Positions 15,601-24,622 of a DNA stretch of 25,362 nucleotides are shown piece after piece (position 1 is the first letter of the stretch; each line of letters begins with the position of its first letter). The position numbers and the translations under genes were made by a program. Origin of the DNA: CAAGNP01 sp045644725 (GTDB taxonomy: Bacteria; Bacteroidota; Bacteroidia; Bacteroidales; UBA932); contig JAZRHK010000067.1 in the NCBI GenBank assembly GCA_045644725.1, positions 1-25,362 on the forward strand, in the 5' to 3' direction. The notes beneath the pieces were generated by a model. The model made no database searches, was not told the DNA's origin, and saw nothing but the letters and a program-made list of their open reading frames with translations.

Positions 15601-16899
15601 TGAAGGGAATACAGACAGATCCAAACCTGACAGAAGCTGATAATATGGGAGGTTGAATACGCCATCATTCCCATTCAGATATGATGGAACAAAGAGCAAC
15701 TTCACATTCTTATTGGTTCTGTTATTCAATCCCAACGCCCCCATTCTACATAGGACAGGATCGTTTTCGGGATACTGCAAATTGTGTGAGGTGTGAGTGG
15801 TGTAATCACACTCCTTGCCGCCCAGTTTGGCTACAAGTTCTTTGTCATATCCGTTAATACCTGCAGGAACCATGATGAAGCCCAGGATGGTCCTTCCACT
15901 ATATGAAGACTTCTCCAATTGGGCGAGAGAATCCACGAATATGTCTATACCCTTGTTTTTATATTCATATCTGCCTCCGATTCCGACCAGTACAGGGTTT
16001 TCAAACACCTCGCCTGTCATAGCCTGAGCCACCTCAATAAGTTTTGCCCTACCCTCTTTCTGGTATTTTTCGAACTCCTCTGATTCTGGCACAATAGAAT
16101 CCTCGAAACCGTTTGGTGTCACAAGGTCCACATCCTTGCTGAGGAATCGTGAACACTCCTTGGCAGTGAGATCGCTGACGGTGGTAAATACATCCGCATT
16201 GTGCGCAGCACACTTCTCCAATGAGTGTTTCGCTGCCACATTCAACTCTTTCGCCTTCTGGTCGCCATCTACAACATCAATAACATCGTAAAGTTTGATA
16301 TTGTTATATGCCAGGCTGCGCCCCAATGTGGTGGCGTGGGTGGTAAACGCTGTCGCAACAGGAAGAGATGTCTGCTTCAAATACAATATGCCGGCACCAG
16401 TCATCCATTCGTGGAACTGTGCCACCACCTTCTGGCTTGGAAGAAGGTAGAAATTGATAAAACTCTCAATAACTCTACCTGCAGCATAGCCAAACAGGGC
16501 AGACTCCACATAATCCCAGCCGCCACTGAGCGAATCTAACTTATACTTCTCCCAAAACTCAGAGAGAATATCATTTTTCCTAGTTATATACTGGGAAAAA
16601 TCTACTAAAAATGCTATTGGCTTCCCCTGTACATTCCATCTACCTACCCTCACCCTGATCCCTTCCTGAGCTGCAGAGACCCTCCAGGTCCTGAACAAAA
16701 GCGGATCTTCAGTAAATTCGGGGTTCTGAGTGGTATCCATCCAGACATCGGGACCAATGAAGATCTGCTCTTCATTGATCCCTTCTGCCATACCGATGGA
16801 TTTGGTAGCAATTACAGTATGGATCCCCCCCACTTTATTGCATACCTCCCAACTCACCTCGAACAAGTAGTCGGGGCTAATCAAATTCTTTTTCTTCAT
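12664..16899 (-). CDS. Glycogen synthase (GT3) / alpha-glucan phosphorylase (GT35) fusion
   Basis: A 1,411-aa two-domain protein. Residues 1-555 are a eukaryote-like GT3 glycogen synthase: LFEVSWEVCNKVGGIHTV at the N-terminus, and PSYYEPWGYTPLES with E436 and E444 in the EX7E catalytic pattern. Residues 557-1411 (855 aa, the length of a stand-alone enzyme) are a GT35 glycogen phosphorylase of the shorter alpha-glucan family: NLWWCWNQEAMDLF near its start, HFHEW-like substrate elements, THTPVPAGHDAF, and the pyridoxal-phosphate site EASGTSGEKAAMNG with K1165 as the Schiff-base lysine. One domain lengthens glycogen from a nucleotide sugar and the other shortens it with phosphate. The phosphorylase part begins at a methionine (M557), suggesting fusion of two formerly separate genes. 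It follows the GH57 gene by 20 bases. Confidence 0.93.
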   Translation of the reverse strand: MKKKNLISPDYLFEVSWEVCNKVGGIHTVIATKSIGMAEGINEEQIFIGPDVWMDTTQNPEFTEDPLLFRTWRVSAAQEGIRVRVGRWNVQGKPIAFLVDFSQYITRKNDILSEFWEKYKLDSLSGGWDYVESALFGYAAGRVIESFINFYLLPSQKVVAQFHEWMTGAGILYLKQTSLPVATAFTTHATTLGRSLAYNNIKLYDVIDVVDGDQKAKELNVAAKHSLEKCAAHNADVFTTVSDLTAKECSRFLSKDVDLVTPNGFEDSIVPESEEFEKYQKEGRAKLIEVAQAMTGEVFENPVLVGIGGRYEYKNKGIDIFVDSLAQLEKSSYSGRTILGFIMVPAGINGYDKELVAKLGGKECDYTTHTSHNLQYPENDPVLCRMGALGLNNRTNKNVKLLFVPSYLNGNDGVFNLPYYQLLSGLDLSVFPSYYEPWGYTPLESLAFKVPTVTTTLAGFGLWVNEYYTKDHPGISVIERGESNYSEVVDGVCEKIVEVSSLDKKGEKKYRDNAKSVSEIALWRNNLKFYKEAYSLAIERVIERKGKFPEKNNIKSMTYKKIDVGTPSWNRVLVTRNIPERLRYLDIISKNLWWCWNQEAMDLFKSIDKELWVALGRNPIALLDHLSYEQYQQLEKNEKFVRQLDKVAALFNEYMEAKNHREGASIAYFCMEYGLDASLKIYSGGLGILAGDYLKESSDLNVNMIGIGLLYRYGYFNQKLSGYGDQIADYEPQDFMKIPAVPVRDAEDKWVTISVAFPGRNIYARLWRVDVGRTELYLLDTDYDANLPEDRQVTYHLYGGDWENRLKQELLLGVGGIRAMRALGLDADVYHCNEGHAAFTGLERLREYINNDNLSYDEALEVVRASSLFTTHTPVPAGHDAFHEDLLRKYISHYPERLKIGWDTLMSLGKNNPYDQNEKFSMSNLACNISQEVNGVSWLHGKVSQDILASMWPGYLPEENHVGYVTNGVHYPTWTAPQWKEIHARVFGDEFKSHKYDKECFNGIYEVKDAEIMSVRQELRQRLIKAVKKQLSDPTVSSHYSPQHIVEIKRTLRDDVLTIGFARRFATYKRAHLLFRDLDRLSAIVNNPKRPVQFLFAGKAHPADKAGSDLIKKIVDISKMPQFIGKIVFVPNYDINIAKYLVQGVDVWMNNPTRPLEASGTSGEKAAMNGVMHFSVLDGWWVEGYKEGAGWALPQERTYDDQNFQDELDAATIYNIIESEIAPTYYDVNPVTGIPTEWIKIIKNCIAKVACDFTTNRMFNDYIDKYYKPLAARAGKLIASDYAEAREIALWKRKMRKGWEQLEIRESNFMNDAQGQLLLGKEFKSYVSVFVGDMDPNDIGFELVYARQNAKGRYVKEGVYTFDFEKIENGVATYSSTIVPNTTGAYQIAGRIFAKSDKLPHRQDFELVRWL

Positions 16900-16919
16900 A
16901 AATGATTAAATCCGTCGCT

Positions 16920-18119
16920 TTATCCCAGTCTTAACTTTCTCTCAATACGGATAATCAAATCACTCAACACATTCATGTAGTTGATGAATGCTTCATATGG
17001 TGTATCATAAGGATTGAAGTATGTGTGAACCGCACCATCCGAGAAGAACTTGGTACACATATAATAGAAGTGGTCACTCTCCTGAAGCTTCATATAATCC
17101 TTTGTAATGTTGTCATCCTGAAGAGCCAGTACTCTATCGCTCAAATCATAAAGTTTGCTGAAGGCCTCATTTTGAAGCTCATTGCCCAACCATGCAGATG
17201 TATCTCTTTCCTCATCTGCCCATGAGATTGAGAATGGAACATTGATAGGTGATACTGCCTCATGTTTCTTCACTGCCTCTGATGGAGTTACAAACTCTAC
17301 ACCTGTCTTGCTTAGAAGTGCCTCTGGAAGAGCTCTCATGAAATCAAAGATACCGCTTGCTGCACTCTGGTGCTCACCGAATGTTTCATAGTCCATGAAA
17401 AGATTGATAATCTCATCCTTTGAAGCCTGGTCGGCTATCCATGATGCAAACTTGTCAGTATCTAAAGGCCACTCACCCCAACCTTTATCTGAGAATCTGA
17501 ATGCAATATCATCACTCAATGTGAAGTTTCTCAAAAGGACTTTTAGTTTAGGATTGTTGGCATTTGAGTATACATAGTTTGGAGATTTCCAGCCAAGGAT
17601 GTGCTTTGCACCCTCTGTAAGCATACCTTTGAAACCCATTTTAGCCACCATCTCACCGATCTCGTCAGAATAGATAAGCTCAGTATTTCTGAATACTTTA
17701 GGTTTTTTTCCGAAAAGTTTCTCGATGGTCTTGCTATGAAGTTCCACCTGTTTCTTGAATTCATCTTTTGACACCAAAGATGCAAGTGTATGGGTATATG
17801 TCTCAGCCAAAAACTCCACGCAACCGGTAGCTGCAAGAGCTTTGAAACTGTCGAGTACTTCCGGAGCATATTTCTCGAACTGCTCAATAGCCGAACCTGA
17901 AATTGAGTAGGCAATCTTGAAAGATTTGCCAAGCTTGTTGATATTCTCAAGCATAATGGCGTTCATAGGAAGATAGCATTTCTCTGCTATTCTTCTCACG
18001 ATTGTTCTGTTTGAGAAATCGTCGAAATAGTGTGAATCTTTTCCGATGTCGAAGAATCTGTATTGTCTTAGACGATCAGGCTGGTGTACCTGGAAGTACA
18101 AACAAATTGAAGGTTTCAT
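16920..18119 (-). CDS. Glycoside hydrolase family 57 amylase-like protein
   Basis: A 399-aa cytoplasmic GH57 protein with no signal peptide. GH57 conserved regions are visible in order: FQVHQP (H12), the GSAIEQ region near 75-80, the nucleophile region VFRNTELIYSDE (E147), and the acid/base region FMDYETFGEH (D243). GH57 enzymes are retaining amylases, branching enzymes or 4-alpha-glucanotransferases. This one is short for a glucanotransferase, so an intracellular alpha-amylase acting on glycogen or maltodextrins is most likely. It lies between GT4 and the synthase/phosphorylase fusion; a debranching enzyme-GT4-GH57 trio recurs in Bacteroidales as far as I recall. Confidence 0.92.
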   Translation of the reverse strand: MKPSICLYFQVHQPDRLRQYRFFDIGKDSHYFDDFSNRTIVRRIAEKCYLPMNAIMLENINKLGKSFKIAYSISGSAIEQFEKYAPEVLDSFKALAATGCVEFLAETYTHTLASLVSKDEFKKQVELHSKTIEKLFGKKPKVFRNTELIYSDEIGEMVAKMGFKGMLTEGAKHILGWKSPNYVYSNANNPKLKVLLRNFTLSDDIAFRFSDKGWGEWPLDTDKFASWIADQASKDEIINLFMDYETFGEHQSAASGIFDFMRALPEALLSKTGVEFVTPSEAVKKHEAVSPINVPFSISWADEERDTSAWLGNELQNEAFSKLYDLSDRVLALQDDNITKDYMKLQESDHFYYMCTKFFSDGAVHTYFNPYDTPYEAFINYMNVLSDLIIRIERKLRLG

Positions 18120-18131
18120 ATGTTGTAATTT

Positions 18132-19418
18132 TTATTTCAATGTTGATTCATAAATATGTTTCATCTTGGCTGCTGCGTGATCCCATTTTAGGGCATTCAC
18201 CTCATCATAGCCCTTCTCGGCAGCTGTGTGTGCCAATGCAGGATATCTCAGCAGACCATACATGGCGTCTGCCAATGCATCCACATCCCAGAAGTCCACC
18301 TTGATGGAGTACTTGAGCACTTCGGCTACACCCGACTGCTTCGAGATGATGGTAGGTACACCTGTGATCATCGCCTCAAGTGGTGAAATACCAAAAGGCT
18401 CAGATACAGAAGGCATCACATACACATCAGAATATGCGAACATCTTCTGCACATCAGCACCTCTGAGGAATCCTGTAAAGTGGAATCTGTCAGAGATACC
18501 CAATTTTGCCACCTGTCTGATACTGCGGTTAAGGAGATCACCGCTACCTGCCATCACGAAACGGGCATCGGGACACTTCTTAAGCACCTTATGTGCCGCT
18601 TCGATAAAGTACTCTGGACCTTTTTGGAAAGTAATACGGCCAAGGAAGGTGATAACCTTCTCATCTACACTCCTCTCCACCACCATCTGTTTCCTGTCTG
18701 CAAAGTCCACAGCATTGTGCACTGTAAACACTTTATCAGGATTGATGCCATATTTATTGATTACAATATTGCGGGTGAGGTTACTTACAGTAATAACCCT
18801 GTCTGCCTCCCTCATACCCATCTGCTCGATGGCAAATACCTGTGTATTCACATTTTCGCCGGTTCTGTCAAACTCAGTGGCATGAACGTGGATAACAAGA
18901 GGTTTGCCCGAAATTCTCTTGGCAGCAATACCGGCCATATATGTAAGCCAGTCGTGAGCGTGAATCACATCGAACTCATCCTGATGCTGGGCAGCGATCT
19001 CACCACCCACCATGGCATACCTTGAAATCTCTTCCATAAGGTTTGTGCCATACTTGCCGGAGAATTTATATTTCTGTTTGAAATTTACCTTAAATTCTTC
19101 AATTTGGGATTTCTGGTCCTTTGATGACATCTCTGTGAACTTCTCAGGATCCATATAAGGTACCATATTTGTCCCTACGCGAAGGAACTGTACTCTCTCA
19201 AGAAACTCCTTCGGATTCTTTACAACATCGCTAACTTCGACGTCACTTGCATTAAGAATTCTGGTGTAGGTCTGGTCCTCATCACCTGAAGCTGAAGGCA
19301 TTACGAACAATGTCTCCACTCCGTTGTTTGCCAAACCCTTGACAATACCGTAGCAAGCTGTTCCGAGACCACCTGCAATATGGGGAGGGAACTCCCAACC
19401 AAACATAAGTACTCTCAT
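18132..19418 (-). CDS. GT4 family glycosyltransferase in the glycogen cluster
   Basis: A 428-aa GT-B fold glycosyltransferase. The N-terminal MRVLMFGWEFPPHIAGGLGTA glycine loop resembles the KxGGL motif of starch/glycogen synthases; the C-terminal half has VITFLGRITFQKGPEYFIEA and the EX7E motif PSVSEPFGISPLEAMITGVP. No membrane anchor is visible. Its place between the debranching enzyme (3-base gap) and GH57 (12-base gap) suggests a glucan acceptor, perhaps priming or elongating alpha-1,4-glucan or making maltose-type products. Donor and product cannot be read from the sequence. Confidence 0.9.
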   Translation of the reverse strand: MRVLMFGWEFPPHIAGGLGTACYGIVKGLANNGVETLFVMPSASGDEDQTYTRILNASDVEVSDVVKNPKEFLERVQFLRVGTNMVPYMDPEKFTEMSSKDQKSQIEEFKVNFKQKYKFSGKYGTNLMEEISRYAMVGGEIAAQHQDEFDVIHAHDWLTYMAGIAAKRISGKPLVIHVHATEFDRTGENVNTQVFAIEQMGMREADRVITVSNLTRNIVINKYGINPDKVFTVHNAVDFADRKQMVVERSVDEKVITFLGRITFQKGPEYFIEAAHKVLKKCPDARFVMAGSGDLLNRSIRQVAKLGISDRFHFTGFLRGADVQKMFAYSDVYVMPSVSEPFGISPLEAMITGVPTIISKQSGVAEVLKYSIKVDFWDVDALADAMYGLLRYPALAHTAAEKGYDEVNALKWDHAAAKMKHIYESTLK

Positions 19419-19421
19419 AAC

Positions 19422-21356
19422 CTAGTCGTTTTTAAATTTAGCAATTAAATATTTTGCCCTCAACACCTCTGACACAGCACCTGTGTGGCAGATAGCTCCG
19501 TGAGGCACATATTCAGGGTCACCATTGTAAAGCTCTGCGATGGAACCGATACCGTGAACAGTCATATCATCCTCGTATGCATCCACAAGTTCCTCAGCTT
19601 TTGACAATGCTGCGCCACCGAAAAGTTTCAAAGATGCCTCGATATAGAAGCCAATCATCCAAGGGCGGGTACAACCCTGATGGTGTGCGTGATCCCTCTG
19701 GTCCTGGTTGCCTTCATATACACCTTTGTAAAGAGGGTTCTTGGGTGAAAGGGTTCTCAAGCCTCTTGATGTAAGAAGCTCTCTCTGGATACTTCTCAAG
19801 ACATTTGCTTTGACCTCATCATTTATAGGAGAGTACTCAAGGGCGCAAGCAAATACCTGGTTAGGTCTTGTAAATTTGTTCTGGCCCATCTCATCCACAT
19901 AGTCGGCAAGGTGAGCCCTCTCCTCTACCCAGAAGATATTGTAGAAGTTCTTCTCTATCTTCTCCTTTACATCCATCCAGGCATAAACGGCCTTACCACC
20001 TTTACCATACTTGGTCTCATTCTCGATAAGATAGCAAAGGGCATTGTACCAAAGGGCGTTGGTCTCCACCTGATAACCGCCACGCTCTGCAATAGGAAGG
20101 CTGTTTGAGCCGTATGCATTCATCCAGCTCAAAGCTACACCATTCATCTTGGTCCAAAGCAAACCGTTGTCCTTGTTAAGGCTGACACCCATTCTGCCAC
20201 CACCAATAAAGCTGTCTGCTATCTTCTTGAGGGTGGTCTTGAATTTATCCCATGCAGCCTGTGCATCACCTGTGAATGCAGCATATTGCTGTGCTACCCA
20301 GAACATCCATAGAGCAGCCTCCACTTGGCGCGAACCGTTGAAAAGCTGGTTTGAATATATTTTTACAGCTGTCTTGATAACTTTGTCAAATGTTACCACA
20401 TCACCATCATCAAACAGCGTCAGGCCAGGAAGCGAGATAAGTGTCTCCCTGAGACCCTTGCTCTCCCAAGAATAACCCGACAGGATCTCTGTACCCTTAG
20501 GGGTCTTGACGATGAAATCCTTGGCTGCTATTCTCAGGCAAGAGTCGTAGTCGGCTCTGCTTGGAGCACTCTTCACCTCTTTATCATATTGTCTCTTGAG
20601 ACCTTTTGTAGAAACCTCAGATGTCGAAACTGAAAGAATGACAGACTCACCTGCAGCGATAGGCATCTCAAATATACCTGGAACAAAAAGATCCTCCTTG
20701 TATTCGAAACCGCGTCTCTGCTCATCACTGTAAACTACATCCTTGTACCAGTCAGGATTATGGAAATAATCGTTCTCCTTGCTCAACTGAAGGTGTAGTG
20801 TAGGGAAACCCTCATACATTTTGAAGCTGGCACCATTATCCACAATACCGTAGTTTGCAGATGCTTCAGGGTTCTGTTGTGTAAGGGTATGGACCTCCCT
20901 GAATGCCATAAAAGGTTTCAGACGGAGATATGTCTCCGAATGGGCCTGAACCAGGGTATATTTGATAAGCAGCTGCTCTTTGCCTTTGACGAAAATCATC
21001 GATTTTCTGAAGATCATGCCGCCAACCCTGTATTCTATAGTGCACTCCTTGTCAAACTGGAAATCCACGATATATTTATGGCCTCTCGGCTCATAAATCT
21101 TACCGTAGCTTCTGATTCCAAGGTTAAACTCTTTTTCATGTTGAATCAGTGTCTCATCAACTGATGAAAGAAGAATGTGGTTTACTCCACCGAACTCCTC
21201 GATGGGCATTACAAACAATCCGTGGTACTTTCTGGTGTTGCAACCTACGATAGTGGTATTGCAGTAGCCACCTGTTCCATTGGCCAATACCACCTCTCTT
21301 GGCAACGAGTACTCTAGATTAACTAGTTCCTCTTGATTAAATTTTAAATAAGACAT
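19422..21356 (-). CDS. Glycogen debranching enzyme (amylo-alpha-1,6-glucosidase type)
   Basis: A 644-aa cytoplasmic protein of the archaeal/bacterial GDE type (GH133). The N-terminal GDE_N domain starts PREVVLANGTGGYCNTTIVGCNTRKYHGL-like (key residues G28-G30, R42-H45). The C-terminal (alpha/alpha)6 barrel (PF06202) carries YNALCYL, GLRTLSPKNPLYKGVY and the block NQDQRDHAHHQGCTRPWMIG, typical of the family's active-site region. It removes alpha-1,6 branch stubs left by phosphorylase. The start is ATG 21356, 14 bases after glgB stops. Length matches the family. Confidence 0.94.
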   Translation of the reverse strand: MSYLKFNQEELVNLEYSLPREVVLANGTGGYCNTTIVGCNTRKYHGLFVMPIEEFGGVNHILLSSVDETLIQHEKEFNLGIRSYGKIYEPRGHKYIVDFQFDKECTIEYRVGGMIFRKSMIFVKGKEQLLIKYTLVQAHSETYLRLKPFMAFREVHTLTQQNPEASANYGIVDNGASFKMYEGFPTLHLQLSKENDYFHNPDWYKDVVYSDEQRRGFEYKEDLFVPGIFEMPIAAGESVILSVSTSEVSTKGLKRQYDKEVKSAPSRADYDSCLRIAAKDFIVKTPKGTEILSGYSWESKGLRETLISLPGLTLFDDGDVVTFDKVIKTAVKIYSNQLFNGSRQVEAALWMFWVAQQYAAFTGDAQAAWDKFKTTLKKIADSFIGGGRMGVSLNKDNGLLWTKMNGVALSWMNAYGSNSLPIAERGGYQVETNALWYNALCYLIENETKYGKGGKAVYAWMDVKEKIEKNFYNIFWVEERAHLADYVDEMGQNKFTRPNQVFACALEYSPINDEVKANVLRSIQRELLTSRGLRTLSPKNPLYKGVYEGNQDQRDHAHHQGCTRPWMIGFYIEASLKLFGGAALSKAEELVDAYEDDMTVHGIGSIAELYNGDPEYVPHGAICHTGAVSEVLRAKYLIAKFKND

Positions 21357-21370
21357 TTGATATATCGATA

Positions 21371-23344
21371 TTATCTAATTTTCTCCAATACCATAGCACT
21401 TCTGCTCGGAAGATACAAAGAAAGTTTGTCACCTCCATCCTTCCTTATGGTATGGTGGTGAACACTCTCATCTATCCTGCCGAACCCGTCATAGACTCCG
21501 GCATCCGAACTTAATGCTACGCGGTACTCTCCGGATGGGGCGCAGAATTCAAAATCTGAGAAGGAGTGTACCGAATTAAAATTGAGCGCAAAGATAAATC
21601 TTCCTCTCGCAAAAATCAAAACTTTTTCTGTATCTGACACATATAATTGCATAGGAGATTGTCTGAGGACATTTCCACCTTTTATAAGATGAATCATATC
21701 CCTGTCAAAATCGACGAGGGCCTTGAACCTGAGTTCAGGATCATCCTTAAGGCTCCACTGTCTCCTGGCGTGCTTGTGAGACCAGTTATTACCCTCTCTC
21801 GGGAAATCAATCCACTCCGGATGTCCGAACTCATTACCCATAAATGTCAGATAACCGTCCCCGGCAGTAGCCACTGTCACAAGTCTTATCATCTTATGCA
21901 GAGCTATACCCCTCTCAACAATCGGATTTTTGGAGGCTTTATCCATACTGAAATACATCTCCTTATCGATAAGTCTGAAGATAACTGTCTTGTCTCCCAC
22001 CATTGCCTGGTCGTGACACTCGACATAGCTGATGGTCTTCTCGTCCCTTCTCTTGTTGGTAAGCTCATAGTACATCCCCCCCATGCTCCAATCCTCCTCA
22101 CGGACATCCTTTATCCATTTGATCCAATTGTCCGGGACACCCATACTCATTCTGTAATCAAAGCCCCATCCACACTGGGAGATAGGGGCTGCCAGACCTG
22201 GCATACCGCTCATCTCCTCTGCAATGGTAAAGGCATCGCTTCTGAATTCCTTGACCAGAATATTGGCAAGACCCAGATACACGAGGGCATCAACATCCTG
22301 CCCTCCATCATAGTATGCATCATATGAGCAGAAATCCCTCCCAAGACCGTGGTCATAATAGAGCATACTGGTCACACCATCAAAGCGGAAACCATCTAAA
22401 TGATACTCCTCCATCCAGAATTTCAGGTTTGAGAGCAAAAAATGGATTACTGCATCTTTACCATAGTCAAAACATCTCGAATCCCAGGCCGGGTGCTTGC
22501 CCCTCTCCCCAGGATGGAAATAGAGATCCTCGCTCCCGTCAAACTTGCTCAACCCCTCTACCTCATTTGATACAGCATGCGAATGGACCACGTCCATAAT
22601 CACAGCAATACCATAACCGTGAGCCTCATCTACCAGTTGTTTGAACTCATCAGGCGTGCCGAAACGGGAACTGACTGCAAAGAAATTGGCTACCTGATAA
22701 CCAAAAGAGCCGTAATAAGGGTGCTCCTGAAGGGCCATTATCTGTATGGTATTGTAACCAAGCTCTGCTATATAAGGTAGAACATTTTCCCTGAACTCAT
22801 TGAAGGTACCGACTTTCTCCTCCTCTACCCCCATACCGATATGCACTTCATAAATGAGCGGGTTCTTGAATGTCCTAGTGTATTTCTTTTTCCATCTGTA
22901 CTTTTTGTCCGGACTCCACACTTGCGCAGAAAAACTTTTGGTTTGCTCATCCTGCACACACCTCACAGCGTATGCCGGAAGCCTTTCGCCTGATCCATCC
23001 TGCCACTCCATTATATATTTGTAAAGCATTCCATGCTTCAGCTCATTCTGTGGAATCCTTAACTCCCAATTCCCACCATCAAGTTTCTTGAATGCATACC
23101 TATCGTCCTTCACCCAAGCGCTGTGCTCACCCACCATATAAATAGCAGTAGCATTGGGGGCCCACTCTCTGACAACCCACTCTTTTCCCTCCTTATGAAG
23201 CATGTAATAAAGGTGATTGTTGGCAGAGGATGAAATGGTACCATCCTTGCCTGTAAGATCCTGCCTTTTGTTAACCAGCTTCTGATATCTGTCGGTTATA
23301 ACCCTCTTGAAGGGCATCAAATAAGAGTCTGAATCAAAAATCAT
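21371..23344 (-). CDS. glgB: 1,4-alpha-glucan branching enzyme, eukaryote-like GH13
   Basis: A 657-aa GH13 branching enzyme introducing alpha-1,6 branches into glycogen. An N-terminal CBM48 domain (VVREWAPNATAIYMVGEHSAW, about 55-130) precedes the catalytic barrel. Conserved regions are DVVHSHA (251-257), GFRFDGVTSM with nucleophile D322, TIAEEMSGMP with acid/base E376, and YVECHDQ with D445; a C-terminal all-beta domain follows. YEVHIGM, TIQIMALQEHPYYGSFGYQV and EMSGMP resemble human GBE1 more than E. coli GlgB, as is usual in Bacteroidota. Its first 11 bases overlap the porin gene's end, and it precedes the debranching enzyme. Confidence 0.95.
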   Translation of the reverse strand: MIFDSDSYLMPFKRVITDRYQKLVNKRQDLTGKDGTISSSANNHLYYMLHKEGKEWVVREWAPNATAIYMVGEHSAWVKDDRYAFKKLDGGNWELRIPQNELKHGMLYKYIMEWQDGSGERLPAYAVRCVQDEQTKSFSAQVWSPDKKYRWKKKYTRTFKNPLIYEVHIGMGVEEEKVGTFNEFRENVLPYIAELGYNTIQIMALQEHPYYGSFGYQVANFFAVSSRFGTPDEFKQLVDEAHGYGIAVIMDVVHSHAVSNEVEGLSKFDGSEDLYFHPGERGKHPAWDSRCFDYGKDAVIHFLLSNLKFWMEEYHLDGFRFDGVTSMLYYDHGLGRDFCSYDAYYDGGQDVDALVYLGLANILVKEFRSDAFTIAEEMSGMPGLAAPISQCGWGFDYRMSMGVPDNWIKWIKDVREEDWSMGGMYYELTNKRRDEKTISYVECHDQAMVGDKTVIFRLIDKEMYFSMDKASKNPIVERGIALHKMIRLVTVATAGDGYLTFMGNEFGHPEWIDFPREGNNWSHKHARRQWSLKDDPELRFKALVDFDRDMIHLIKGGNVLRQSPMQLYVSDTEKVLIFARGRFIFALNFNSVHSFSDFEFCAPSGEYRVALSSDAGVYDGFGRIDESVHHHTIRKDGGDKLSLYLPSRSAMVLEKIR

Positions 23345-24614
23345 ATCGCAATAATATATTAAATCTCAAATCATCAAGTACATCTCCTGACTGCAACACT
23401 TTACGGCCATAGAGAGCTTCAACTCCCACTACACCGTGCTTCAGCATATTTCTCAAATAGTTGAAAGCCAAATATTGTCCACTTCTGTACATGGCATCCT
23501 CCCCAGAGATGATATCACCATTCACATGGACTCTGGAATATATAGCATTTATCTGGTTCAACCCCCACAAAAATTGGTATGCTGCACTAACCCCCCAGCC
23601 GCGGTTTATATCCAGCGCATCCAGAGTAGGAGCCACCACAATATTCATTCCCATACCATCCAGATCCTGAATACAATCCACCATACCATAGGCATAAATA
23701 CCCTGAAGGTAGAAATTGTGAGTCGAACGTGACTGTTTGAGGAATGTCCACCTAGCACTAGAGTGGGCTGCATAGGATAAAGCCTTTTTGTATTTGTCCC
23801 CAGAAACAGGATACTTCATTGACCTGACGTTAGTGGCTGCAAAAAGATAAAATCTGTCCCTATTCCAATGGACTGACACTGGTATATCGGGGACATCCTG
23901 ATAGACACTCTTCACCTCATACCCACCATTCAGATCAGGCACCGATATGGTAGTGGAACTGGGCAACTCAAGAGCCAATGTCAATTTCACATCCTCTTTT
24001 TTACTGAGTTTTATCGTATATGCCACGAGAGGCATCCTCCTGTCGGACATACTGGGAGGACCCTGGACATCCAGCGTAGTGGGAGACTCCGCCCCTCTGA
24101 AAGTTGACCATGCCTGCCCTACGGTAAATCCCATAAACTGCAGATATGCCTGTCTTAGTCTGAGATAGTTCTCAGAATTATGAAAATCTGTCTCCACATA
24201 GGCATTTATATACCCTTTGGATGTAACCCCAATAAGCTTTAGATACAGACGTGACATTCCCATATCAAAGTTCATCACATCTGTATTCTTGAAAGGGTTC
24301 TCTTTTGATATGGTACCGTCCGGAATTTCACTTGTAACAAAAGCTATATCATCCATACCTGACATATCATACAAAGCCAAAGCCTGGACATACCCACCTA
24401 TACCCAGAATAAAATTATACGATCTGTCCTTGATAAGAAAACGGGGGATGGAAGGATCATGGAAGTGCTTACTGGAAGAATTGACCAGATAATCGTAAAG
24501 ATCAGGGGGCAAAGAGTCACTGGATGCCACAAACTGAGCACTCGCCTTCCCAGATCCCAAGAACACAGCCAGCAGCACCAATGGAAACAATATGACCCTT
24601 TTAACCCTATTCAT
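23334..24614 (-). CDS. DcaP-like outer-membrane porin
   Basis: A 426-aa predicted outer-membrane beta barrel. A signal peptide (VILFPLVLLAVFLGSGKASAQ, cleavage after ASA) is followed by about 45 residues and then alternating amphipathic strands such as NFILGIGGYVQALALYD. The stretch FVGQAWSTF-like (FTVGQAWSTFRG) followed by QGPPSMSDRRMPLV matches the DcaP-like porin family (PF19577). The chain ends LRFNILLRYDF, with the terminal Phe used by the barrel-insertion machinery. DcaP porins take up negatively charged or small solutes; the substrate here is unknown. It lies 8 bases after xseB and overlaps glgB by 11 bases, so the glycogen genes may be translated behind it. Confidence 0.85.
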   Translation of the reverse strand: MNRVKRVILFPLVLLAVFLGSGKASAQFVASSDSLPPDLYDYLVNSSSKHFHDPSIPRFLIKDRSYNFILGIGGYVQALALYDMSGMDDIAFVTSEIPDGTISKENPFKNTDVMNFDMGMSRLYLKLIGVTSKGYINAYVETDFHNSENYLRLRQAYLQFMGFTVGQAWSTFRGAESPTTLDVQGPPSMSDRRMPLVAYTIKLSKKEDVKLTLALELPSSTTISVPDLNGGYEVKSVYQDVPDIPVSVHWNRDRFYLFAATNVRSMKYPVSGDKYKKALSYAAHSSARWTFLKQSRSTHNFYLQGIYAYGMVDCIQDLDGMGMNIVVAPTLDALDINRGWGVSAAYQFLWGLNQINAIYSRVHVNGDIISGEDAMYRSGQYLAFNYLRNMLKHGVVGVEALYGRKVLQSGDVLDDLRFNILLRYDF

Positions 24615-24622
24615 CCGACATC

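Noticed and set aside
12664..24614. Many long open frames on the plus strand opposite the glycogen genes
   Set aside because: They are antisense shadows of strongly supported genes with no recognisable domains.
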